Shown here: positions 36,344 through 43,476 of the stretch, in pieces
Layout of the letters: each line of letters opens with the position of its first letter
How positions within the stretch are numbered: position 1 is the stretch's first letter
Source: Phytoactinopolyspora mesophila
Lineage (GTDB): Bacteria > Actinomycetota > Actinomycetes > Jiangellales > Jiangellaceae
Reading direction: 5' to 3'
Length of the DNA: 64,000 nt
Assembly: GCF_010122465.1 (NCBI RefSeq)
Contig: NZ_WLZY01000001.1
Coordinates: forward strand, 1,149,010-1,213,009
The notes under the pieces: model-generated
Database searches by the model: none
What the model was told of the DNA's origin: nothing
Seen by the model: the letters and a program-made list of their open reading frames with translations, nothing else
Program-made: the position numbers and the translations under genes

Positions 36344-36356
36344 GGCACTTGGTGCC
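36344..36356. promoter_or_regulatory. Second MftR-like operator, at the start of the ADH3 operon
   Basis: GGCACTTGGTGCC differs from the palindrome at 17463-17475 only in the central bases and is extended to TGGCAC-TTG-GTGCCA. It directly abuts the predicted -10 hexamer (36362-36357) of the ADH3 promoter, so a bound protein would block the start site. Confidence 0.5.
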
Positions 36357-36407
36357 AATACTCGCCACGCCGGTCGGGCAGCTCAATACCCTTTCCATCT
36401 CGCGGAA
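36357..36407 (-). promoter_or_regulatory. Predicted promoter with shared operator, unit 36256-24219
   Basis: Operator TTCCATCTCGCGGAA is at 36393-36407; then 7 nt, TGAGCT (36385-36380), 17 nt and AGTATT (36362-36357) on the minus strand. The start site falls in the MftR-like palindrome next to it. Confidence 0.6.
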
Positions 36408-36443
36408 GGTTCGCATTCCGCGGGGCACGCACGTGGGCAAGCA

Positions 36444-36473
36444 AGAACCCGCGGACCGGGTTCCGCGGGTTCT
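36444..36473 (-). terminator. Rho-independent-type terminator after the IclR gene
   Basis: A 12-bp perfect stem (36444-36455 with 36462-36473) and 6-nt loop start 6 bp after the IclR stop. On the minus strand it is followed by TTGCTTGC, a weak T-rich tail. It separates the IclR unit from the ADH3 promoter. Confidence 0.75.
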
Positions 36474-36479
36474 AACTGG

Positions 36480-37301
36480 TCACGACGCGGCTGCGTGCCG
36501 GCTGCGGAACGCAAGCGTGCGAGCGCTGGGTTGCGGAGCACGTGCGGCCAGTGCCCGGGAGATACGCCTGGCCATCGCCCGGACAATCCCCACATAACGG
36601 TCCGGGTCGTGCCGGTCGAGGCTGCAGATCATCCCTACGGCCGCCTCGATGCCGCCTTCGGCGTTCATCACCGGGGCCGCGATCATGCCTTTGTCTCCGA
36701 CCGGTGTGTTGCGCGCGATGACGTGGCCGTCGGCCCGAGTCTGCTCGAGAGTCTTCAGCAGCGTGGGAACGTCACCGATGGTCTGCGAGGTGAAGCGCAG
36801 AAGCGGCTCGCGCACGTACAGGTCCACGAATCCCGGCGGCGCGTATGCGAGCAGCACGAGGCCCGTCGCGCCCACGTGCAGCCGTAGGCTCCCGCCGATA
36901 CGGTTCGCTCCGCCGTAGTTCGGATGCAGGCGCAGCGCCTCCAGATTCATCACGTTCAGCCCGTTGCGCACCGCGAGGTGGACCGTCAGGCCGGTGCGCC
37001 GCTGCAGGTCCACCAGGTATGGAAGTGCTGTCTCACGTAGCCGCAGGCCCTGTGTCGATACCGAGGCGAGTTCGATGAACTTCGCGCTGAGCCGGTACCG
37101 CCCGTCCTGGTCCACCTCGAGTCCGCCCCAGCCGAGCAGTTCCTGGACGAGACGGTGCGCGGTGGTGAGCGAGAGATCCGCGCGGCGGCTGAGCTCGGAC
37201 AATCTCAGCGCGCCATTGCCGTCCGAGAAGGCGCCGAGCAGAGCGAGCAGCCGGCCCGCCGCCGTTGGCTTGGGTGACTCGTGGGTAGAACCGCTGTCCA
37301 T
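36480..37301 (-). CDS. IclR-family transcriptional regulator
   Basis: A 273-residue regulator with an N-terminal winged helix (about 14-75; LRLSELSRRADLSLTTAHRLVQELL) and a C-terminal effector domain (about 85-255) containing GATGLVLLAYAPP and GGIEAAVGMICSL. The ATG has AAGGAGGAG 7 nt upstream. It follows the flavin monooxygenase by 75 bp on the same strand. As the only local regulator of the catabolic genes, it is the prime candidate to bind the nine TTCC-N7-GGAA sites; IclR proteins often bind such 14-15 bp inverted repeats and many activate aromatic or acid catabolism. Confidence 0.92.
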   Translation of the reverse strand: MDSGSTHESPKPTAAGRLLALLGAFSDGNGALRLSELSRRADLSLTTAHRLVQELLGWGGLEVDQDGRYRLSAKFIELASVSTQGLRLRETALPYLVDLQRRTGLTVHLAVRNGLNVMNLEALRLHPNYGGANRIGGSLRLHVGATGLVLLAYAPPGFVDLYVREPLLRFTSQTIGDVPTLLKTLEQTRADGHVIARNTPVGDKGMIAAPVMNAEGGIEAAVGMICSLDRHDPDRYVGIVRAMARRISRALAARAPQPSARTLAFRSRHAAAS

Positions 37302-37376
37302 CGCTCCTCCTTGAGACCACGTCCCTCGACGACGACAGCAACCTCCGGCTCAAGAGATGGGCGTGAGCCGCACCGG

Positions 37377-38717
37377 TCACATGACATATGTCGCGCGCTC
37401 GTTCTTGAGGTCCTGCTCCGTCAGTGTCAATCCCGAGCGTTCGCGGAAGGTGTCGCCGACGTACTCGTCCCGGAAGTAGCCGCGTTCCTGCAGCTCGGGG
37501 ACGAGCAGCCGCAACATGTTGTCCATCCCTTCCGGCACGCTGGGCGGGTTGAAGTTGTAACCGTCGCAGGCGCCGTCCTCGAACCACTCGATCATGCTCT
37601 CTGCGATCTTGTCCGGGGTGCTGATCATCACCCGGTGGCCCACGGCACGGGAAATGTGGACGATCAATTCCCACAGGCTCATCCGCTCCGCGAGCTCACG
37701 GAACAGGTACCAACGCTCCATCCGTTGCGGACCGTCGACGAAACGGTCCGGCGGAATCTTGTCATTGAGGTCGAGGTCGCTGACGTCGGCGTCGATCAGG
37801 CTCTGGATCATCGCCCGTCCGTTGTTCTCGTCGATGCAGTTGGCCAACTCATCGGCGAGTTCGTCGGCCTCGGCCTGCGTGCGGCCGGTGATCGGCATGA
37901 TCCCGGGGAGGATCTTGACCTTCTCCGGGTCCCGTCCCTTGGCCTTCACCTTCTGTTTGTAGTCCGCGTAGAACTCGATGGCCTTGGCCTTGTCCGGCTG
38001 CACGGTGTAGACGAGATCAGCGATGGACGAACCCAGCTCGATGCCGGCGGGTGACTGTCCAGCCTGAACCAGCACAGGCCGTTCCTGGGGCGAGCGCGGG
38101 ATGGCCAGCGGCCCTTGGACGCGGAAGTACTCCCCCACATGGTTGATGTCCCGGATACGGTCATTGTCGATCCAGAGTGCCCGCTGCTTGTCGTCGATGA
38201 TGGCGTCGGCGTCCCAGCTGTCCCAGAGTTTCTTGACGACCTCGACGAACTCCGTCGCACGCGCGTAACGCAGCTCGGGCAGCGGCATCTGCTCCCGTCC
38301 GAAATTCTCGTTCCCGTTGATCGAGGTGACGACGTTCCAGCCCACCCGGCCACCACTCAACACATCGAGTCCGGCGAACTGCCGCGCCACAGCGTACGGC
38401 TCGCCCCACGTCGTCGAATGCGTGCCGATCATGCCGATCTTCTCGGTGTGGCCGATCATCGCGCCTATGGTCGAGATGGGTTCGTAGACAGAGACACCCC
38501 GGAAACCACCACGCCGCAGGCCTGCGGCGCTGAAGCTGTCGGCGAAGAATATCGCGTCCAGCCGGGCGGCCTCGGCTGCCTGCGACATGTCGCGGATGAG
38601 TTCCAGTGTCCCGATCTCGCCCGACCGGCTCCGTGGGTGTCTCCACGCGTCGTTGTGGTAGCCGAATCCCACCATGAACATCGTCAGGGCAAGCTGGCGA
38701 TTCGATTGGCGAACCAT
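37377..38717 (-). CDS. Flavin-dependent monooxygenase, NtaA/SnaA/DszA (LLM) family
   Basis: A 446-residue luciferase-like protein of the NtaA/DszA/DmoA group: AAEAARLDAIFFADSF, ISTIGAMIGHTEKIGMIGTHSTTWGEPYAVARQF, SGGRVGWNVVTSINGNENFG and PVLVQAGQSPAGIELG are typical. Members use reduced FMN from a separate reductase and O2 to cleave C-S or C-N bonds or oxidise sulfones, dimethyl sulfide, nitrilotriacetate. The ATG has GAGGAGGAG 7 nt upstream. Reductases lie directly upstream at 38835-39970. It is the best clue to the initial attack on the substrate. Confidence 0.9.
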   Translation of the reverse strand: MVRQSNRQLALTMFMVGFGYHNDAWRHPRSRSGEIGTLELIRDMSQAAEAARLDAIFFADSFSAAGLRRGGFRGVSVYEPISTIGAMIGHTEKIGMIGTHSTTWGEPYAVARQFAGLDVLSGGRVGWNVVTSINGNENFGREQMPLPELRYARATEFVEVVKKLWDSWDADAIIDDKQRALWIDNDRIRDINHVGEYFRVQGPLAIPRSPQERPVLVQAGQSPAGIELGSSIADLVYTVQPDKAKAIEFYADYKQKVKAKGRDPEKVKILPGIMPITGRTQAEADELADELANCIDENNGRAMIQSLIDADVSDLDLNDKIPPDRFVDGPQRMERWYLFRELAERMSLWELIVHISRAVGHRVMISTPDKIAESMIEWFEDGACDGYNFNPPSVPEGMDNMLRLLVPELQERGYFRDEYVGDTFRERSGLTLTEQDLKNERATYVM

Positions 38718-38793
38718 GAAGGCTCCTCCTCATCGGGAATAGTCCCCGAGAAACACCCGGACACCGAATGGCACGTCAGCGCGTCTCTTTCGG

Positions 38794-38844
38794 ATCTTCC
38801 GCGGCGCGGACGCATTGGACAAGCAAGTCTTCCGTCATGCGGAA
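38794..38844 (-). promoter_or_regulatory. Predicted promoter with shared operator, monooxygenase unit
   Basis: Operator TTCCGTCATGCGGAA is at 38830-38844; on the minus strand come 7 nt, TTGTCC (38822-38817), 17 nt and GAAGAT (38799-38794). The operator contains the stop codon of the upstream flavin reductase gene. Confidence 0.65.
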
Positions 38845-39416
38845 CCACACGTTGATCGCGATCCGGCACTCGACCGGGCCATCCGCGTGCGACTCCTGAC
38901 CTCGAGATGGCAATAGGTGCTGTCGTAGAAGATCAACGGATCCCGGTCGGGCCACTCTCGAGGACCGAGCGCGTCGACGTGCCCGACAACGATGAAATGA
39001 TCGCCGGCTCTGTGCTCGTCCCAGATCTCGCAATCGAGCCAGGTCAAGGTGCCGTCGATAACGGGAATTCCGCGTGGCGAGGGACTCCAGCTCACACCCG
39101 ACCATTTGTCCGTGCCGCTCCGGGCGAACTTGTCCGAGAGCTCTCGCTGATCATCGGCAAGCACGTTGACCGCGAAGTGGCCGCTGGCCCGCAGCCGGGG
39201 ATACGTCGTCGACGATGTCGTGACGCTGAAGGAAACGAGCGGAGGTTCCAGCGACACGCTATAGAAGGACTGACATGTGAACCCGACCGGTTCGCCTCCG
39301 TGCCAGCCGCTGATCACGGTGACTCCCGAGGCATACTTCGCCAGGGTGTTCCGGAACCGGCGAACATCGAACTCCGTCGAACGACCCGTCGTATCGTCCA
39401 CTGGTCTCCCCCTCAT
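38835..39416 (-). CDS. Flavin reductase-like protein (HpaC/DszD type)
   Basis: A 193-residue FMN-binding split-barrel protein: FRNTLAKYASGVTVISG at the N terminus, GFTCQSFYSVSLEPPLVSFSV and GHFAVNVLADDQRELSDKFA are diagnostic, and DHFIVVGHVDAL follows. It would supply reduced flavin to the monooxygenase just downstream. The ATG overlaps the stop of the FMN reductase gene (ATGA). The C-terminal tail after HLEVRSRTRM is unlike the family, and the stop codon is inside the downstream operator. Confidence 0.9.
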   Translation of the reverse strand: MRGRPVDDTTGRSTEFDVRRFRNTLAKYASGVTVISGWHGGEPVGFTCQSFYSVSLEPPLVSFSVTTSSTTYPRLRASGHFAVNVLADDQRELSDKFARSGTDKWSGVSWSPSPRGIPVIDGTLTWLDCEIWDEHRAGDHFIVVGHVDALGPREWPDRDPLIFYDSTYCHLEVRSRTRMARSSAGSRSTCGSA

Positions 39417-39970
39417 GCCTCAACGACCTCGTCGGGCGACTCGGCGGCAAGCCGGCATGCAGGTGACAGCCGAGCGAGACGGGTGATGCTGTCGATACAC
39501 TCCGCGACCATCTCGTCGAGAACCTGGCCGCCCCGTGCCCACTCGGAAATGGGGATGTAGAGGCCACGTCCGGGAACCACGGCGCCCAGCTCCATGAGGA
39601 GGGGCGCCAGGGTGACGGTCGGCGCCATCGAGTGCGACAGATCCGCCCCGGTGTGCACCGGGATCACCACCACACCGGCTAGCGCGTTGGAGGAGTAACG
39701 ATCGAGGAATGCCTTGAGCAAGCCCGTGTAGGCCGCCTTGTAGGTCGGGGAAGCGACCACGACGAGATCGCTGTCGGCCACCGCGTTGTTCAATGCGTCC
39801 AACCGCTGCGACGGCCACCGGAATATCTCGTCGGCATAGTCGGCGAGGTCGATCACCGTGCACGTATACGTGCCGGGCTGCAAGACCTTGTCGACGACAC
39901 GCTCCGCGATCTCGCGGGTACGCGACATCGGTTTCGGATTTCCGACTACAACGGTCACTCCAACGGTCAT
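39413..39970 (-). CDS. NAD(P)H-dependent FMN reductase (SsuE/flavodoxin-like fold)
   Basis: A 185-residue protein with the NADPH-FMN reductase fold: VVVGNPKPMSRTREIAERV at the phosphate-binding loop, VVVASPTYKAAYTGLLKAFLDR and VVIPVHTGADLSHSMAPTVTLAPLLMELGA. This is the SsuE-type partner seen with sulfonate and sulfide monooxygenases. The ATG at 39970 lacks a ribosome site, but the predicted -10 ends only 6 nt before it, so the message is probably leaderless. It is first in a two-gene unit with the flavin reductase. Confidence 0.88.
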   Translation of the reverse strand: MTVGVTVVVGNPKPMSRTREIAERVVDKVLQPGTYTCTVIDLADYADEIFRWPSQRLDALNNAVADSDLVVVASPTYKAAYTGLLKAFLDRYSSNALAGVVVIPVHTGADLSHSMAPTVTLAPLLMELGAVVPGRGLYIPISEWARGGQVLDEMVAECIDSITRLARLSPACRLAAESPDEVVEA

Positions 39971-39976
39971 AGACCC

Positions 39977-40027
39977 ACGATCGCGACCACGCGTGTTGAG
40001 ATCAACGAAGCCTTCCGGGGCACGGAA
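39977..40027 (-). promoter_or_regulatory. Predicted promoter with shared operator, flavin-reductase unit
   Basis: Operator TTCCGGGGCACGGAA is at 40013-40027; 7 nt, TTGATC (40005-40000), 17 nt and GATCGT (39982-39977) follow on the minus strand, then GGGTCT and the ATG. Confidence 0.6.
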
Positions 40028-40061
40028 GTGGCAGCCACCGAGAATGCGGCAGCCGCCGGTA

Positions 40062-40499
40062 TCACTCGTCCTGGAGCGCGGCCAAAGCCTTCTCGATACG
40101 CCGCCGGCGCGTGTCGGGCTTCTTCGCGCTCTCGATGGCGCGCACATGCTCACGCTTGCGGCTGTACGAAAGATTGTCGTATGCGGCACGGGCGATTGGG
40201 TCGTCGTCCAATGCGCTGGCGAAGTCCGGAGGCTCGACGACGACGCGTGGTTCGGTGTCGAGCTCGAGTTCGACCTCCACCTCGTCACCGATCGCGACAC
40301 CCGCTGCCTGCCGGTTGGCGTTGCTGAGGCCGAGCAGGTGGCGCCCGCGCATGATCGCGATCCGGCTCTTCCAGGAATGGCCGTTGAGCGTGATCGTCAC
40401 TGGCGGCCGCGCGCCCCCGCCGAGCGCTTCCACCACCTCGGGCGGAACCTCTAGCCCCCGCATAGGCTCGGGCGGCTCGACGAGGGTGCGAAACTTCAC
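40062..40499 (-). CDS. DUF1905/YdeI-type protein
   Basis: A 145-residue protein. The N-terminal part is DUF1905 (VKFRTLVEP, GHSWKSRIAIMRGRHLLGLSNANR), and the C-terminal part has the YdeI/OmpD-associated pattern YDNLSYSRKREHVRAIESAKKPDTRRRRIEKAL. The family is linked to bacteriocin or peptide tolerance in other bacteria, with unknown mechanism. The GTG at 40499 has AAGGAG 6 nt upstream. It does not carry the shared operator and is probably unrelated to the catabolic regulon. Confidence 0.87.
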   Translation of the reverse strand: MKFRTLVEPPEPMRGLEVPPEVVEALGGGARPPVTITLNGHSWKSRIAIMRGRHLLGLSNANRQAAGVAIGDEVEVELELDTEPRVVVEPPDFASALDDDPIARAAYDNLSYSRKREHVRAIESAKKPDTRRRRIEKALAALQDE

Positions 40500-40527
40500 G
40501 ACGTTCTCCTTGCTGATCGGTGCGGAA

Positions 40528-40920
40528 TCAGGAGGCGTAGGTGGTGACCTTCCACAGATAGCCGTCTGGATCACTGAAGTAGCCGTAGTATCCGCCCCAC
40601 TGGGCGGCGGCCGCGTCCTTGACCACAGAACCACCGGCGGCCACCGCGTTGCGGATGGTCTCGTCCACCAGTTCCCTGGAGTCGGGGTTCAGGTGGAACG
40701 AGGCACCCCGGAAGCCCGACCCCTCCGCGGGGACGCCGGCATCCTGCGCCGCCGCGTCCCATTCGTACAGGGCCAGCTGCAGGGATCCGCCGCCCAGGCT
40801 GAACGAGACGAAGTTGCGAGTGTCCTTGTCGATCTTGAAACCCAGACCTTCAGCATAGAACTTCTTGGCGCGCTCCACGTCCTTGACTCCGAGCATGATG
40901 GCGCTCACGTCCAATAACAC
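40528..40920 (-). CDS. VOC (glyoxalase/bleomycin-resistance fold) protein
   Basis: A 130-residue protein with VOC motifs: IMLGVKDVERAKKFYAEGLGF at the N terminus, LQLALYEW in the middle and GGYYGYFSDPDGYLWKVTTY at the C terminus. The GTG at 40920 is preceded by AGGAGA; an ATG at 40974 gives a longer form lacking a good site. It is divergent from the ECF sigma gene, and its promoter region carries the ECF41-type -35 motif. ECF41 sigma factors commonly control such small oxidoreductase-like genes. Confidence 0.85.
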   Translation of the reverse strand: MLLDVSAIMLGVKDVERAKKFYAEGLGFKIDKDTRNFVSFSLGGGSLQLALYEWDAAAQDAGVPAEGSGFRGASFHLNPDSRELVDETIRNAVAAGGSVVKDAAAAQWGGYYGYFSDPDGYLWKVTTYAS

Positions 40921-40985
40921 GTCTTCTCCTAGTAGCGTCGATTTGCTGGGCGAACTCGTGGGCCGGTCATCCATCCAGCCCGCGA

Positions 40986-41012
40986 TGTCACACCGGCTCG
41001 GGTTGGCCGGTC
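40986..41012 (+). promoter_or_regulatory. ECF41-type promoter of the sigma factor gene
   Basis: TGTCACA at 40986-40992 is the known ECF41 -35 element. GGTC at 41009-41012 sits 16 nt downstream, one base from the consensus CGTC -10. It points towards the sigma gene, suggesting autoregulation. Confidence 0.6.
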
Positions 41013-41021
41013 ATTTGGTAT

Positions 41022-41048
41022 GACAGGCCGCGACGGAGGAATGTGACA
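41022..41048 (-). promoter_or_regulatory. ECF41-type promoter of the divergent VOC gene
   Basis: On the minus strand TGTCACA (41048-41042) is followed after 16 nt by TGTC (41025-41022). It lies just upstream of the sigma gene ATG and points to the VOC/YdeI genes. Confidence 0.5.
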
Positions 41049-41049
41049 G

Positions 41050-41976
41050 ATGATCGATCACGACTGGCTCAGTGAACGCTTCGCCGAGCATCATGACCGC
41101 TTGCACGCGGTCGCCTACCGGATGCTCCGCTCACCGCGCGATGCCGAGGATGCGGTGCAAGAGGCGTGGCTACGGGTCAGCCGCGCCGACACCGACCAGG
41201 TGGACAACCCGGCCGGCTGGCTGACCACGGTCGTCGCCCGGGTCTGTCTGAACATGCTGGAAGCACGCCGGGCACGGCGTGAGGAGCCGGCAGGAACGCT
41301 GCCGCCCGAGCCGGCCGCACCGCACGCGAGCTCCCACCCGAACAGCCTAAACGGCCTGAACGGCCCGGCCGGCCCCGAGGATGAGGCGCTGCTGGCCGAA
41401 TCGGTCGGGGCAGCCCTGATGGTGGTGCTGGACACACTGACCCCCGCCGAACGGCTCGCTTTCGTCCTGCACGACGTCTTCGACGTGCCGTTCGGCGAGA
41501 TCGCCGGCATCATCGACCGCTCCCCGGCGGCAGCCCGGCAGCTCGCCAGCAGGGCCCGGCGCCGGGTGCAGGGCGCGGCGACCGCGTCCGAGGCCGCCCG
41601 ATCCCGCAAGCGGGAGATCATCACCGCTTTCCTGGCCGCCTCGCGGAATGCCGACTTCGACGCGTTGCTCACGCTGCTCGACCCGGACGCCGTGACCGGC
41701 GATGTGCGCGGCGCCCAGGCGGTGGCGGAGTTCTTCGCCGGACGAGCTCAGGCCGCCCGGCCCGCTCTGGTCAACGGCGTTCCCGCGGCCGTATACGCGC
41801 AGCGGGGCCTCCCGAAGGCCGTCTTCACCTTCACCATCAGCAACGAGAAGATCACCGGCATCGCCATCGACGCCGACCCGGACCGGCTGCGCGAGCTCGA
41901 CATCGTCTTTCTCAGCTTCGGCAACAAGGCGCGGCAACGGTCCCCGGGACAGGACGAGACACCCGAACCGTTCTGA
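41050..41976 (+). CDS. ECF41-type RNA polymerase sigma factor with C-terminal SnoaL-like domain
   Basis: A 308-residue sigma factor. Region 2 (EHHDRLHAVAYRMLRSPRDAEDAVQEAWLR) and NPAGWLTTVVARVCLNML are followed by region 4 (LTPAERLAFVLHDVFDVPFGEIAGIIDRSPAAARQLASRARRRV). The C-terminal about 110 residues are the SnoaL-like regulatory domain in place of an anti-sigma partner. The NPDKL-type motif appears as ADPDRL. The family's DGGGK motif is missing and the domain is shortened, which may alter autoinhibition. The ATG follows GGAGGA. Confidence 0.9.
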   Translation: MIDHDWLSERFAEHHDRLHAVAYRMLRSPRDAEDAVQEAWLRVSRADTDQVDNPAGWLTTVVARVCLNMLEARRARREEPAGTLPPEPAAPHASSHPNSLNGLNGPAGPEDEALLAESVGAALMVVLDTLTPAERLAFVLHDVFDVPFGEIAGIIDRSPAAARQLASRARRRVQGAATASEAARSRKREIITAFLAASRNADFDALLTLLDPDAVTGDVRGAQAVAEFFAGRAQAARPALVNGVPAAVYAQRGLPKAVFTFTISNEKITGIAIDADPDRLRELDIVFLSFGNKARQRSPGQDETPEPF

Positions 41977-42056
41977 AGCTCCGCACTTACCCATCGCCCC
42001 GGCGCGGCCGCCGGCCAACACCCGTACCTGCCCTGCGGGAAGGAAACCCGACCAGA

Positions 42057-42527
42057 ATGGATATCAGGCTCACCTGTTGCACGCTCGCCGTCCACGACCT
42101 GAACGAGGCATTGCGCTTCTACCGCGACGTTCTTGGCTTCAAGGTGCACGATGACGTCGAATTCGCGGGGGTACGGTGGGCCAGCATCGGCCTGCCATCG
42201 CAGCCGGACGTGCGGATCATCCTCGAACCACCGGGCATGCACCGGGGCGCCACGGCGGCCGACCGGCAAGCGATCGCGGACCTCACGGCCCACGGCCTGC
42301 TCGGCCGGCTCGTCTTCATGACCGACGACTGCGATGCCACCTTCGAGCACATCGAGGCCACGGGCGCCGAGGTGATGCAAGAGCCGATCGATCAGCCCTT
42401 CGGCGTCCGGGACTGCGCCTTCCGCGACCCTTCCGGGAACATGTTGCGCTTCAGCCAACGTGGCGGCCGACAGGCAGGGTCCGTCGTCGGGTCAGGGCGC
42501 ATACTTCCAGATCGTCTGGAGCCATGA
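42057..42527 (+). CDS. VOC-family (glyoxalase-like) protein
   Basis: A 156-residue protein: CTLAVHDLNEALRFYRDVLGFKVHDD, a central region with DVRIILEPP and a C-terminal PFGVRDCAFRDPSGNMLRFSQR. It starts 80 bp after the sigma gene on the same strand and may be its target. Its 3' end overlaps the convergent MBL hydrolase gene by 77 bp. The last about 20 residues (GRQAGSVVGSGR) are non-homologous and created by that overlap. Confidence 0.87.
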   Translation: MDIRLTCCTLAVHDLNEALRFYRDVLGFKVHDDVEFAGVRWASIGLPSQPDVRIILEPPGMHRGATAADRQAIADLTAHGLLGRLVFMTDDCDATFEHIEATGAEVMQEPIDQPFGVRDCAFRDPSGNMLRFSQRGGRQAGSVVGSGRILPDRLEP

Positions 42528-43476
42528 CCCGTCCCGAGAAGGATTCGGCCATCTGCTCCCACGCCGGCCTAGGTGTGCTGTGCGGCACCAGATGATGTAA
42601 CGCGAGGGTGCGCACACCAGCTTTTTCGGCGATGGCAGCAGCCTGGGCGGGCGTGGTGTGAGCCGCTCGATGGTGCTCCAGCACCGCCTGATGCTCAGCC
42701 GTGGGAGACGCGGCATAGATCCGTTCGGCCCAATCCATGTCGAGCGCCTCGTGCAGCAACAGCTCGGCGCCGTCGGCGATACGAACCGTGTTGTCGGTCG
42801 GTGCCGTGTCGCCGGACACGACCACCGAACCTTCGTCACAGTCGAGGCGAAAGGCGAAAGCCGGGGCCAGCGGTGGGTGCTTGACCAAGATGCTCGTTAC
42901 GCGCACGGCGTCGTCCTCGAAGACCTGTATCGGTTCCATGGCAGGACAAGGGTTGAGGTTCGGATGGAAATCGAGTGTCGCGGGCAAGGTGATCTCCTGG
43001 GCCTCGAATAGCTCCCATGGGCTCGGCCGCTTCGCGTCGTAGCGGCGGTCGTTGATGTCGGTGGCGTACGCATGCAGGAGGTGCTCTACGGTGGCGCTGA
43101 TTCCGGGCGTCGGATGACCGGGCGACACCGGGAGCAGCCCGTCGGCGTCGCGCCAGGGCAAACACCCTCGGGAACCGGGCCCCACGATCGGGATAGGAGT
43201 GTCTCGCCGCTGGATCCGCATCATTCCGAAGATCATCAGGCTAGCGAGGTCGACGACATGATCGGAATGCAGGTGCGTGATGAAGATCGCCCGGAGGCTG
43301 GGCAGCGTGAGTCCCGCGTCGATGAGCTGCTTTCCGACGCCGGAGCCGGCGTCGATCAGGTAGGTGCGATCACCCACGACCACTGCGGTCGCGATGCCGG
43401 CCCGATCCGTGCCTTGGACCCACGACGGACCGCCGCCGGTGCCGAGGGTGATCACCCGTGCCGCTTCGTCGCGCAT
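42451..43476 (-). CDS. MBL-fold metal-dependent hydrolase (RNase Z/arylsulfatase-like)
   Basis: A 341-residue metallo-beta-lactamase-fold protein. The di-metal motif is THLHSDH (67-73), with a later GDTAPTDN aspartate, HEALDMDW and HHLVP histidines, typical of the RNase-Z-like subgroup that also includes arylsulfatases and dehalogenase-like hydrolases. The ATG at 43476 overlaps the amidohydrolase stop by 1 nt (TGATG); the longer frame to 43737 is antisense-like. It is the last gene of the 47767 unit. Confidence 0.85.
   Translation of the reverse strand: MRDEAARVITLGTGGGPSWVQGTDRAGIATAVVVGDRTYLIDAGSGVGKQLIDAGLTLPSLRAIFITHLHSDHVVDLASLMIFGMMRIQRRDTPIPIVGPGSRGCLPWRDADGLLPVSPGHPTPGISATVEHLLHAYATDINDRRYDAKRPSPWELFEAQEITLPATLDFHPNLNPCPAMEPIQVFEDDAVRVTSILVKHPPLAPAFAFRLDCDEGSVVVSGDTAPTDNTVRIADGAELLLHEALDMDWAERIYAASPTAEHQAVLEHHRAAHTTPAQAAAIAEKAGVRTLALHHLVPHSTPRPAWEQMAESFSGRVMAPDDLEVCALTRRRTLPVGRHVG

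Noticed and set aside
38797-38811. TTCCGCGGCGCGGAC, a second possible operator upstream of the monooxygenase
   Set aside because: It has a mismatched arm and overlaps the -10 of the promoter defined by the better site at 38830. Kept only as a degenerate copy.
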